DNA from: Xanthostigma xanthostigma
Lineage: Eukaryota > Arthropoda > Insecta > Raphidioptera > Raphidiidae
Assembly: GCA_963575645.1 (NCBI GenBank)
Contig: OY754465.1
Coordinates: 32,065,501-32,129,500, forward strand
DNA: 64,000 bases
Direction: 5' to 3'
The stretch's first letter is position 1. Each line of letters opens with the position of its first letter. The position numbers and the translations under genes were made by a program. Of this stretch, positions 1 to 12,200 are shown one piece after another. The notes beneath the pieces were generated by a model. It had not been told where the DNA came from, did not search any database, and worked only from the letters and a program-made list of their open reading frames with translations.

Positions 1-42
1 AGCATGTAAAAACTGCTTGTCTGCGTTTAAATAATGGTTAAT

Positions 43-55
43 ATGCAGTTTGCAT
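43..55. other. Conserved short dyad ATGCA-GTT-TGCAT in each monomer
   Basis: ATGCA and TGCAT are perfect reverse complements separated by GTT. This 13-bp element sits in the least variable part of the monomer and is retained in the great majority of copies across the window. Rare exceptions include GTGCAG forms (for example near 1688), one ATGGAG copy at about 17023, and the divergent monomers at 54908, 57355 and 62608. A five-base stem is too short for a stable cruciform, so if it has a role, recognition by a dimeric protein is the more plausible one. This is inference; no known binding motif such as the CENP-B box is present. Confidence 0.7.
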
Positions 56-122
56 TTTCTTATGAGAGAATGATCCAAACCTGAATGTTATAGTGTAAAT
101 AGACTTACCTTCAAAAAATAAA

Positions 123-132
123 GCAATTTTGC
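123..132. other. Second conserved dyad GCAA-TT-TTGC in each monomer
   Basis: GCAA and TTGC are inverted around TT in an otherwise variable neighbourhood, directly after the AATAAA that ends patch 2. Most monomers keep it. A change to GCAAATTTGC in the TTACAATGATAG lineage (for example near 8695 and 15950) makes a perfect ten-base palindrome rather than destroying symmetry. Retention may reflect homogenisation rather than selection. Confidence 0.5.
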
Positions 133-1606
133 CTATAAGGACTCATTTGCCCCTAATTGTCATAAAGCATGTAAAAACTGCTTGTATGCGTTAAAATAAT
201 AGTTAATATGCAGTTTGCATTTTCTTATGAGAGAATGATCCAAACCTGAATGTTATAGTGAAAATAGACTTACCTTTGTAAAATAAAGCAATTTTGCCTA
301 TAAGGACTCATTTGCACCTAATTGTCGTAAAGCATGTAAAAACTGCTTGTCTGCGTTTAAATAATGGTTAATATGCAGTTTGCATTTTCTTATGAGAGAA
401 TGATCCAAACCTGAATGTTATAGTGTAAATAGACTTACCTTCAAAAAATAAAGCAATTTTGCCTATAAGGACTCATTTGCCCCTAATTGTCATAAAGCAT
501 GTAAAAACTGCTTGTCTGCGTTAAAATAATGGTAATATGCAGTTTGCATTTTCTTATGAGAGAATGATCCAAACCTGAATGTTATAGTGTAAATAGACTT
601 ACCTTCATGATATAAAGCAATTTTGCCTATAAGGACTCATTTGCCCCTAATTGTCATAAAGCATGTAAAAACTGCTTGTTGCGTTAAAATAATGGTTAAT
701 ATGCAGTTTGCATTTTCTTATGAGAGAATGATCCAAACCTGAATATTACAGTGTAAATAGACTTACCTTCATGAAATAAAGCAATTTTGCCTATAAGGAC
801 TCATTTGGCCCTAATTGTCATAAAGCATGTAAAAACTGCTTGTATGCGTTAAAATAATGGTTAATATGCAGTTTGCATTTTCTTATAAGAGAATGATCTG
901 AACCTGAGTGTTATAGTTTAAGTAAACTTACCTTTGTAAAATAAAGCAATTTTGCCTATAAGGACTCATTTGCACCTAATTGTCGTAAAGCATGTAAAAA
1001 CTGCTTGTCTGCGTTAAAATAATGGTTAATATGCAGTTTGCATTTTCTTATGAGAGAATGATTCAAACCTGAATATAATAGTGTTAATAGTTATAACTTC
1101 ATGAAATAAAGCAATTTTGCCTATAATGACTCATTTGCCCCTAATTGTCATAAAGCATGTAAAAACTGCTCGTCTGCGTTAAAATAATGTTTAAAATGCA
1201 GTTTGCATTTTCTTATGAGAGAATGATCCAAACCTGAATGTTATAGTGAAAGTAGACTTACCTTTGTAAAATAAAACAATTTTGCCTTTAAGGACTTATT
1301 TGCACCTAATTGTCGTAAACCATGTAAAAACTGCTTGTCGGCGTTAAAATAATAGTTTATATGCAGTTTGCATTTTCTTATGAGAAAATAATCCAAACCT
1401 GAATGTTATAGTGTAAATAGACTTACCTTCATGAAATAAAGCAATTTTGCCTATAAGGACTCATTTGCCCCTAATTGTCATAAAGCATGTATAAACTGAT
1501 TGTCTGCGTTTAAATAGTGGTTAATATGCAGTTTGCATTTTCCTATGAGAGAATGATCCAAACCTGAATGTTATAGTGTAAATAGACTTACCTTCATAAA
1601 ATAAAG

Positions 1607-4600
1607 CAATTTTGCCTATAAGGACTCATTTGCCCCTAATTGTCATAAAGCATGTAAAAACTGCTTGTATGCTTTAAAATAATGGTTAATGTGCAGTTTG
1701 CATTTTCTTATGAGAGAATGATCCAAACCTGAATGTTATAGTGTAAATAGACTTACCTTTGTAAAATAAAGCAATTTTGCCTATAAGGACTCATTTGCAC
1801 GCAATTGTCGTGAAGCATGTAAAAACTGCTTGTCTTCGTGAAAATGATAGTAAATATGCAGTTTGCATTTTCTTATGAGAGAATGATCCAAACCTGAATG
1901 TTATGGTGTAAATAGACTTACCCTCATGAAATAAAGCAATTTTGCCTATAAAGACTCATTTGCACCTAATTGTCGTAAAGCATGTAAAAACTGCTTGTCT
2001 TCGTGAAAATGATAGTAAATATGCAGTTTGCATTTTCTTATGAGAGAATGATCCAAACCTGAATGTTATGGTGTAAATAGACTTACCTTCATGAAATAAA
2101 GCAATTTTGCCTATAAGGACTTATTTGGCCCTAATTGTCATAAAGCATGTAAAAACTGCTTGTATGCGTTAAAATAATGGTTAATATGCAGTTTGCATTT
2201 TCTTATGAGAGAATGATCCAAACCTGAATGTTATAGTGTAAATAGACTTACCTTCATGATCTAAAGCAATTTTGCCTATAAAGACTCATTTGCACCTAAT
2301 TGTCATAAAGCATGTAAAAACTGCTTGTATGCGTTAAAATGATAGTAAATATGCAGTTTGCATTTTCTTATGAGCGAATGATCCAAACCTGAATGTTATA
2401 GTGTAAATAGACTTACCCTCATAAAATAAAGCAATTTTGCTTATAAGGATCATTTGGCCCTAATTGTCATAAAGCATGTAAAAACTGCTTGTATGCGTTA
2501 AAATAATGGTTAATATGCAGTTTGCATTTTCTTATGAGAGAATGATCCAAACCTGAATGTTATAGTGTAAATAGACTTACCTTCATAAAATAAAGCAATT
2601 TTGCCTATAAGGACTTATTTGCACCTAATTGTCGTAAAGCATGTAAAAACTGCTTGTCTGCGTTTAAATAATGGTTAATATGCAGTTTGCATTTTCTTAT
2701 GAGAGAATGATCCAAACCTGAATGTTATAGTGTAAATAGACTTACCTTCATAAAATAAAGCAATTTTGCCTATAAGGACTCATTTGCCCCTAATTGTCAT
2801 AAAGCATGTAAAAACTGCTTGTATGCGTTAAAATAATGGTTAATATGCAGTTTGCATTTTCTTATGAGAGAATGATCCAAACCTGAATGTTATAGTGAAA
2901 ATAGACTTACCTTTGTAAAATAAAGCAATTTTGCCTATAAGGACTCATTTGCACTTAATTGTCGTAAAGCATGTAAAAACTGCTTGTCAGCGTTAAAATA
3001 ATGGTTAATATGCAGTTTGCATTTTCTTATGAGAGAATGATCCAAACCTGAATGTTATAGTCTAAATAGACTTACCCTCATGAAATAAAGCAATTTTGCC
3101 TATAAAGACTCATTTGCACCTAATTGTCAAAAAGCATGTAAAAACTGCTTGTATGCGTTAAAATAATGGTTAATATGCAGTTTGCATTTTCTTATGAGAG
3201 AATGATCCAAACCTGAATGTTATAGTGTAAATAGACTAACCCTCATGAAATAAAGCAATTTTGCCTATAAAGACTCATTTGCACCTAATTGTCGTAAAGC
3301 ATGTAAAAACTGATTGACTGCGTTTAAATAATGGTTAATATGCAGTTTGCATTTTCTTATGAGAGAATGATCCAAACCTGAATGTTATAGTGTAAATAGA
3401 CTTACCTTCATGAAATAAAGCAATTTTGCCTATAAGGACTCATTTGCCCCTAATTGTCATAAAGCATGTAAAAACTGCTTGTAGCGTTAAAATAATGGTT
3501 AATATGCAGTTTGCATTTTCTTATGAGAGAATGATCCAAACCTGAATATTACAGTGTAAATAGACTTACCTTCATGAAATAAAGCAATTTTGCCTATAAG
3601 GACTCATTTGGCCCTAATTGTCATAAAGCATGTAAAAACTGCTTGTATGCGTTAAAATAATGGTTAATATGCAGTTTGCATTTTCTTATGAGAGAATGAT
3701 CCAAACCTGAATGTTATAGTGTAAATAGACTTACCTTCATGATCTAAAGCAATTTTGCCTATAAAGACTCATTTGCACCTAATTGTCATAAAGCATGTAA
3801 AAACTGCTTGTATGCGTTAAAATGATAGTAAATATGCAGTTTGCATTTTCTTATGAGCGAATGATCCAAACCTGAATGTTATAGTGTAAATAGACTTACC
3901 CTCATGAAATAAAGCAATTTTGCTTATAAGGACTCATTTGGCCCTAATTGTCATAAAGCATGTAAAAACTGCTTGTATGCGTTAAAATAATGGTTAATAT
4001 GCAGTTTGCATTTTCTTATGAGAGAATGATCCAAACCTGAATGTTATAGTGTAAATAGACTTACCTTCATAAAATAAAGCAATTTTGCCTATAAGGACTA
4101 ATTTGCCTCTAATTGTCATAAAGCATGTAAAAACTGCTTGTATGCGTTAAAATAATGGTTAATATGCAGTTTGCATTCTCTTATGAGAGAATGATCCAAA
4201 CCTGAATGTTATAGTGTAAATAGACTTACCTTTGTAAAATAAAGCAATTTTGCCTATAAGGACTCATTTGCACGCAATTGTCGTGAAGCATGTAAAAACT
4301 GCTTGTCTGCGTGAAAATGATAGTAAATATGCAGTTTGCATTTTCTTATGAGAGAATGATCCAAACCTGAATGTTATAGTGTAAATAGACTTACCCTCAT
4401 GAAATAAAGCAATTTTGCCTATAAAGACTCATTTGCACCTAATTGTCGTAAAGAATGTAAAAACTGCTTGTCTGCGTTAAAATAATGGTTAATATGCAGT
4501 TTGCATTTTCTTATGAGAGAATGATCCAAACCTGAATGTTATAGTGTAAATAAACCTACCTTTGTAAAATAAAGCAATTTTGCCTATAAGGACTCATTTG

Positions 4601-6095
4601 CACGCAATTGTCGTGAAGCATGTAAAAATTGCTTGTCTGCGTTAAAATAATGGTTAATATGCAGTTTGCATTTTCTTATGAGAGAATGATCCAAACCTGA
4701 ATGTTATAGTGTAAATAGACTTACCTTCATGATATAAAGCAATTTTGCCTATAAGGACTCATTTGCCCCTAATTGTCATAAAGCATGTAAAAACTGCTTG
4801 TAGCGTTAAAATAATGGTTAATATGCAGTTTGCATTTTCTTACGAGAGAATGATCCAAACCTGAATATTATAGTGTAAATAGACTTACCTTCATGAAAAA
4901 AATCAATTTTGCCTATAAGGACTCATTTGGCCCTAATTGTCATAAAGCATGTAAAAACTGCTTGTATGCGTTAAAATAATGGTTAATATGCAGTTTGCAT
5001 TTTCTTATGAGAGAATGATCCAAACCTGAATGTTATAGTGTAAATAAACCTACCTTTGTAAAATAAAGCAATTTTGCCTATAAGGACTCATTTGAACGCA
5101 ATTGTCGTGAAGCATGTAAAATCTGCTTGTCTGCGTTAAAATAATGGTTAATATGCAGTTTGCATTTTCTTATGAGAGAATGAGCCCAACCTGAATGTTA
5201 TAGTGTAAATAGACTTACCTTCATGATATAAAGCAATTTTGCCTATAAGGACTCATTTGTCCCTAATTGTCATAAAGCATGTAAAAACTGCTTGTAGCGT
5301 TAAAATAATGGTTAATATGCAGTTTGCATTTTCTTACGAGAGAATGATCCAAACCTGAATATTATAGTGTAAATAGACTTACCTTCATGAAATAAAGCAA
5401 TTTTGCCTATAAAGACTCATATGCACCTAATTGTCATAAAGCATGTAAAAACTGCTTGAATGCGTTAAAATGATAGTAAATATGCAGTTTGCATTTTCTT
5501 ATGAGCGAATGATCCAAACCTGAATGTTATAGTGTAAATAGACTTACCCTCATGAAATAAAGCAATTTTGCTTATAAGGACTCATTTGCACCTAATTGTC
5601 ATAAAGCTTGTAAAAACTGCTTGTATGCGTTAAAATAATAGTTAATATGCAGTTTGCATTTTCTTATGAGAGAATGATCCAAACCTGAATGTTATAGTGA
5701 AAATAGACTTACCTTTTTAAAATAAAGCAATTTTGCCTATAAGGACTCATTTGCACCTAATTGTCGTAAAGCATGTAAAAACTGCTTGTCTGCGTTAAAA
5801 TAATGGTTAATATGCAGTTTGCATTTTCTTATGAGAGAATGATTCAAACCTAAAAGTTATAGTGTAAATAGACTTACCCTCATGAAATAAAGCAGTTTTG
5901 CCTATAAAGACTCATTTGCACCTAATTGTCGTAAAGCATGTAAAAACTGCTTGTCTGCGTTAAAATAATGGTTAATATGCAGTTTGCATTTTCTTATGAG
6001 AGAATGATCCAAACCTGAATGTTATAGTGTAAATAGACTTACCCTCATGAAATAAAGCAATTTTGCCTATAAAGACTCATTTGCACCTAATTGTC
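1607..6095 (+). repeat. 4.5-kb block duplicated within copy A (left copy)
   Basis: This block recurs at 17433-21921 with an offset of 15826 bp. Shared rare variants include GCTTTAAAAT at 1671 and 17497, TGATTGACTG at 3311 and 19137, and the GAAAAAAATC run at about 4894 and 20720. The flanking mismatches are A at 1606 against G at 17432 and G at 6096 against A at 21922. The offset is 96 monomers less 14 bp. The same block is present again in copy B from 23862. Confidence 0.9.
1798..1812. other. Haplotype with CACG...CGTG inverted arms (example)
   Basis: The monomer end CACGCAATTGTCGTG has four-base inverted arms. The alternative haplotype reads CACC...CGTA, so the changes on the two sides occur together in nearly every copy. 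The CACG/CGTG form nearly always follows GTGTAAATAG...TTTGTAAAAT, while GTGAAAATAG...TTTGTAAAAT is followed by CACC/CGTA. The linkage is visible throughout the array (for example 4271, 13011, 17614, 26524 and 40869). Confidence 0.6.
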
Positions 6096-9000
6096 GTAAA
6101 GCATGTATAAACTGCTTGTCTGCGTTTAAATAGTGGTTAATATGCAGTTTGCATTTTCTTATGAGAGAATGATCCAAACCTGAATGTTATAGTGTAAATA
6201 GACTTACCTTCATAAAATAAAGCAATTTTGCCTATAAGGACTCATTTGCCCCTAATTGTCATAAAGCATGTAAAAACTGCTTGTATGCGTTAAAATAATG
6301 GTTAATGTGCAGTTTGCATTTTCTTATGAGAGAATGATCCAAACCTAAATGTTATAGTGTAAATAGACTTACCTTTGTAAAATAAAGCAATTTTGCCTAT
6401 AAGGACTCATTTGCACGCAATTGTCGTGAAGCATGTAAAAACTGCTTGTCTTCGTGAAAATGATAGTAAATATGCAGTTTGCATTTTCTTATGAGAGAAT
6501 GATCCAAACCTGAATGTTATGGTGTAAATAGACTTACCCTCATGAAATAAAGCAATTTTGCCTATAAAGACTCATTTGCACCTAATTGTCGTAAAGCATG
6601 TAAAAACTGCTTGTCTGCGTTAAAATAATGGTTAATATGCAGTTTGCATTTTCTTATGAGAGAATGATCCAAACCTGAATGTTATAGTGTAAATAGACTT
6701 ACCCTCATGAAATAAAGCAATTTTGCTTATAAGGACTCATTTGCACCTAATTGTCATAAAGCTTGTAAAAACTGCTTGTATGCGTTAAAATAATAGTTAA
6801 TATGCAGTTTGCATTTTCTTATGAGAGAATGATCCAAACCTGAATGTTATAGTGTAAATAAACTCACCTTTGTAAAAAAAAGCAATTTTGTCTATAAGGA
6901 CTCATTTGCACGCAATTGTCGTGAAGCATGTAAAAACTGCTTGTCTGCGTTAAAATAATGGTTAATATGCAGTTTGCATTTTCTTATGAGAGAATGATCC
7001 AAACCTGAATGTATAGTGTAAATAGACTTACCTTCTTGATATAAAGCAATTTTGCCTATAAGGACTCATTTGCCCTTAATTGTCATAAAGCATGTAAAAA
7101 CTGCTTGTAGCGTTAAAATAATGGTTAATATGCAGTTTGCATTTTCTTATGAGAGAATGATCCAAACCTGAATATTATAGTGTAAATAGACTTACCTTCA
7201 TGAAATAAAGCAATTTTGCCTATAAGGACTTATTTGGCCCTAATTGTCATAAAGCATGTAAAAACTGCTTGTATGCGTTAAAATAATAGTTAATATGCAG
7301 TTTGCATTTTCTTATGAGAGAATGATCTAAACCTGAGTGTTATAGTTTAAGTAAACTTACCTTTGTAAAATAAAGCAATTTTGCCTATAAGGACTCATTT
7401 GCACCTAATTGTCGTAAAGCATGTAAAAACTGCTTGTCTGCGTTAAAATAATGGTTAATATGCAGTTTGCATTTTCTTATGAGAGAATGATCCAAACCTG
7501 AATATAATAGTGTAAATAGTTATAACTTCATGAAATAAAGCAATTTTGCCTATAATGACTCATTTGCCCCTAATTGTCATAAAGCATGTAAAAACTGCTT
7601 GTCTGCGTTAAAATAATGTTTAAAATGCAGTTTGCATTTTCTTATGAGAGAATGATCCAAACCTGAATGTTATAGTGTAAATAGACTTACCTTCATGAAA
7701 TAAAGCAATTTTGCCTATAAGGACTCATTTGCCCCTAATTGTCATAAAGCATGTAAAAACTGCTTGTATGCGTTAAAATAATGGTTAATATGCAGTTTGC
7801 ATTTTCTTATGAGAGAATGATCCAAACCTGAATGTTATAGTGTAAATAGACTTACCTTTGTAAAATAAAGCAATTTTGCCTATAAGGACTCATTAGCACG
7901 CAATTGTCGTGAAGCATGTAAAAACTGCTTGTCTGCGTGAAAATGATAGTAAATATGCAGTTTGCATTTTCTTATGAGAGAATGATCCAAACCTGAATGT
8001 TATAGTGTAAATAGACTTACCCTCATGAAATAAAGCAATTTTGCCTATAAAGACTCATTTGCACCTAATTGTCGTAAAGCATGTAAAAACTGCTTGTCTG
8101 CGTTAAAAAAATGGTTAATATGCAGTTTGCATTTTCTTATGAGAAAATGATCCAAACCTGAATGTTATAGTGTAAATAAACTTACCTGTGTAAAATAAAG
8201 CAATTTTGCCTATAAGGACTCATTTGCACGCAATTGTCGTGAAGCATGTAAAAACTGCTTGTCTGCGTTAAAATAATGGTTAATATGCAGTTTGCATTTT
8301 CTTATGAGAGAATGATCCAAACCTGAATGTTATAGTGTAAATAGACTTACCCTCATGATATAAAGCAATTTTGCCTATAAGGACTCATTTGCCCCTAATT
8401 GTCATAAAGCATGTAAAAACTGCTTGTATGCGTTAAAATAATGGTAATATGCAGTTTGCATTTTCTTATGAGAGAATGATCCAAACCTGAATGTTATAGT
8501 GTAAATAGATTTACCTTCATGAAATAAAGCAATTTTGCCTATAAAGACTCATTTGCACCTAATTGTCATAAAGCATGTAAAAACTGCTTGTATGCGTTAC
8601 AATGATAGTAAATATGCAGTTTGCATTTTCTTATGAGCGAATGATCCAAACCTGAATGTTATAGTGTAAATAGACTTACCCTCATGAAATAAAGCAAATT
8701 TGCTTATAAGGACTCATTTGCACCTAATTGTCATAAAGCTTGTAAAAACTGCTTGTATGCGTTAAAATAATAGTTAATATGCAGTTTGCATTTTCTTATG
8801 AGAGAATGATCCAAACCTAAATGTTATAGTGAAAATAGACTTACCTTTTTAAAATAAAGCAATTTTGCCTATAAGGACTCATTTGCACCTAATTGTCGTA
8901 AAGCATGTAAAAACTGCTTGTCTGCGTTAAAATAATGTTTAATATGCAGTTTGCATTTTCTTATGAGAGAATGATCCAAACCTAAATGTTAGAGTGTAAA

Positions 9001-9228
9001 TAGACTTACCTTTGTAAAATAAAGCAATTTTGCCTATAAGGACTCATTTGCGCGCAATTGTCGTGAAGCATGTAAAAACTGCTTGTCTGCGTGAAAATGA
9101 TAGTAAATATGCAGTTTGCATTTTCTTATGAAAGAATGATCCAAACCTGAATGTTATAGTGTAAATAGACTTACCCTCATGAAATAAAGCAATTTTGCCA
9201 ATAAAGACTCATTTGCACCTAATTGTCG

Positions 9229-12200
9229 TAAAGCATGTATAAACTGATTGTCTGCGTTTAAATAGTGGTTAATATGCAGTTTGCATTTTCTTATGAGAGA
9301 ATGATCCAAACCTGAATGTTATAGTGTAAATAGACTTACCTTCATAAAATAAAGCAATTTTGCCTATAAGGACTCATTTGCCCCTAATTGTCATAAAGCA
9401 TGTAAAATCTGCTTGTATGCGTTAAAATAATGGTTAATGTGCAGTTTGCATTTTCTTATGAGAGAATGATCCAAACCTGAATGTTATAGTGTAAATAGAC
9501 TTACCTTTGTAAAATAAAGCAATTTTGCCTATAAGGACTCATTTGCACGCAATTGTCGTGAAGCATGTAAAAACTGCTTGTTTTCGTGAAAATGATAGTA
9601 AATATGCAGTTTGCATTTTCTTATGAGAGAATGATCCAAACCTGAATGTTATGGTGTAAATAGACTTACCCTCATGAAATAAAGCAATTTTGCCTATAAA
9701 GACTCATTTGCACCTAATTGTCGTAAAGCATGTAAAAACTGCTTGTCTTCGTGAAAATGATAGTAAATATGCAGTTTGCATTTTCTTATGAGAGAATGAT
9801 CCAAACCTGAATGTTATGGTGTAAATAGACTTACCTTCATGAAATAAAGCAATTTTGCCTATAAGGACTTATTTGGCCCTAATTGTCATAAAGCATGTAA
9901 AAACTGCTTGTATGCGTTAAAATAATGGTTAATATGCAGTTTGCATTTTCTTATGAGAGAATGATCCAAACCTGAATGTTATAGTGTAAATAGACTTACC
10001 TTCATGATCTAAAGCAATTTTGCCTATAAAGACTCATTTGCACCTAATTGTCATAAAGCATGTAAAAACTGCTTGTATGCGTTAAAATGATAGTAAATAT
10101 GCAGTTTGCATTTTCTTATGAGCGAATGATCCAAACCTGAATGTTATAGTGTAAATAGACTTACCCTCATAAAATAAAGCAATTTTGCTTATAAGGACTC
10201 ATTTGGCCCTAATTGTCATAAAGCATGTAAAAACTGCTTGTATGCGTTAAAATAATGGTTAATATGCAGTTTGCATTTTCTTATGAGAGAATGATCCAAA
10301 CCTGAATGTTATAGTGTAAATAGACTTACCTTCATAAAATAAAGCAATTTTGCCTATAAGGACTCATTTGCACCTAATTGTCGTAAAGCATGTAAAAACT
10401 GCTTGTCTGCGTTTAAATAATGGTTAATATGCAGTTTGCATTTTCTTATGAGAGAATGATCCAAACCTGAATGTTATAGTGTAAATAGACTTACCTTCAT
10501 AAAATAAAGCAATTTTGCCTATAAGGACTCATTTGCCCCTAATTGTCATAAAGCATGTAAAAACTGCTTGTATGCGTTAAAATAATGGTTAATATGCAGT
10601 TTGCATTTTCTTATGAGAGAATGATCCAAACCTGAATGTTATAGTGAAAATAGACTTACCTTTGTAAAATAAAGCAATTTTGCCTATAAGGACTCATTTG
10701 CACTTAATTGTCGTGAAGCATGTAAAAACTGCTTGTCTGCGTTAAAATAATGGTTAATATGCAGTTTGCATTTTCTTATGAGAGAATGATCCAAACCTGA
10801 ATGTTATAGTGTAAATAGACTTACCCTCATGAAATAAAGCAATTTTGCCTATAAAGACTCATTTGCACCTAATTGTCGTAAAGAATGTAAAAACTGCTTG
10901 TCTGCGTTAAAATAATGGTTAATATGCAGTTTGCATTTTCTTATGACAGAATGATCCAAACCTGAATGTTATAGTGTAAATAAACCTACCTTTGTAAAAT
11001 AAAGCAATTTTGCCTATAAGGACTCATTTGCACGCAATTGTCGTGAAGCATGTAAAAATTGCTTGTCTGCGTTAAAATAATGGTTAATATGCAGTTTGCA
11101 TTTTCTTATGAGAGAATGATCCAAACCTGAATGTAATAGTGTAAATAGACTTACCTTCATGAAATAAAGCAATTTTGCCTATAAGGACTCATTTGCCCCT
11201 AATTGTCATAAAGCATGTAAAAACTGGTTGTATGCGTTAAAATAATAGTTAATATGCAGTTTGCATTTTCTTATGAGAGAATGATCCAAACCTGAATGTT
11301 ATAGTGAAAATAGACTTACCTTTGTAAAATAAAGCAATTTTGCCTATAAGGACTCATTTGCACTTAATTGTCGTAAAGCATGTAAAAACTGCTTGTCAGC
11401 GTTAAAATAATGGTTAATATGCAGTTTGCATTTTCTTATGAGAGAATGATCCAAACCTGAATGTTATAGTGTAAATAGACTTACCCTCATGAAATAAAGC
11501 AATTTTGCCTATAAAGACTCATTTGCACCTAATTGTCAAAAAGCATGTAAAAACTGCTTGTATGCGTTAAAATAATGGTTAATATGCAGTTTGCATTTTC
11601 TTATGAGAGAATGATCCAAACCTGAATGTTATAGTGTAAATAGACTAACCCTCATGAAATAAAGCAATTTTGCCTATAAAGACTCATTTGCACCTAATTG
11701 TCGTAAAGCATGTAAAAACTGATTGACTGCGTTTAAATAATGGTTAATATGCAGTTTGCATTTTCTTATGAGAGAATGATCCAAACCTGAATGTTATAGT
11801 GTAAATAGACTTACCTTCATGAAATAAAGCAATTTTGCCTATAAGGACTCATTTGCCCCTAATTGTCATAAAGCATGTAAAAACTGCTTGTAGCGTTAAA
11901 ATAATGGTTAATATGCAGTTTGCATTTTCTTATAAGAGAATGATCCAAACCTGAATATTACAGTGTAAATAGACTTACCTTCATGAAATAAAGCAATTTT
12001 GCCTCTAAGGACTCATTTGGCCCTAATTGTCATAAAGCATGTAAAAACTGCTTGTATGCGTTAAAATAATGGTTAATATGCAGTTTGCATTTTCTTATGA
12101 CAGAATGATCCAAACCTGAATGTTATAGTGTAAATAGACTTACCTTCATGATCTAAAGCAATTTTGCCTATAAAGACTCATTTGCACCTAATTGTCATAA

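Larger units (their letters stand above)
1..165 (+). repeat. Reference satellite monomer (phase used throughout)
   Basis: First complete monomer, used to number positions. Patch 1 (positions 19-40) alternates between GTCTGCG, GTATGCG, GTAGCG or GTCTTCG followed by TTAAAATAATGG, TTTAAATAATGG, TGAAAATGATAG or TTACAATGATAG. The centre, about positions 42-82, hardly changes and includes ATGCAGTTTGCAT and GAATGATCCAAACCTG. Patch 2 (83-118) varies at GAATGTTATAG or GAATATTATAG, then GTGTAAATAG or GTGAAAATAG, then TTCATGAAAT, TTCATGATAT, TTCATAAAAT, CTCATGAAAT or TTTGTAAAAT. GCAATTTTGC at 123-132 is again nearly fixed. Patch 3 (135-165) varies at AAGGACTC or AAAGACTC, at GCCCC, GCACC, GCACGC or GGCCC, and at GTCATAAAG, GTCGTAAAG or GTCGTGAAG. 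This particular copy carries the rare TTCAAAAAAT state, seen otherwise at about 439 and in the 22-kb copies. Confidence 0.95.
1481..8850 (+). repeat. Half-unit 1 of the large higher-order repeat
   Basis: This region matches 9229-16106 segment by segment, but at changing offsets. The offset is 7748 for 1481-2448 and 7749 for about 2450-2960 after a one-base deletion at about 2449. It is 8409 for about 2951-4041, 7420 for about 6044-6640, and 7255-7256 for about 6861-8850. The changes correspond to gains or losses of whole monomers: 8409 less 7749 is exactly four monomers, and 7420 less 7255 is exactly one. Confidence 0.75.

Noticed and set aside
115-140. AATAAA followed by CTATAAGG as poly(A) or TATA signals in each monomer
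   Set aside because: Both are short AT-rich strings expected by chance at 68% A+T, and no transcript context is visible.
1798-1812. CACG...CGTG arms as a transcription terminator or functional hairpin
   Set aside because: Four-base arms around seven bases are weak, there is no U-tract after them, and the other haplotypes lack the pairing.
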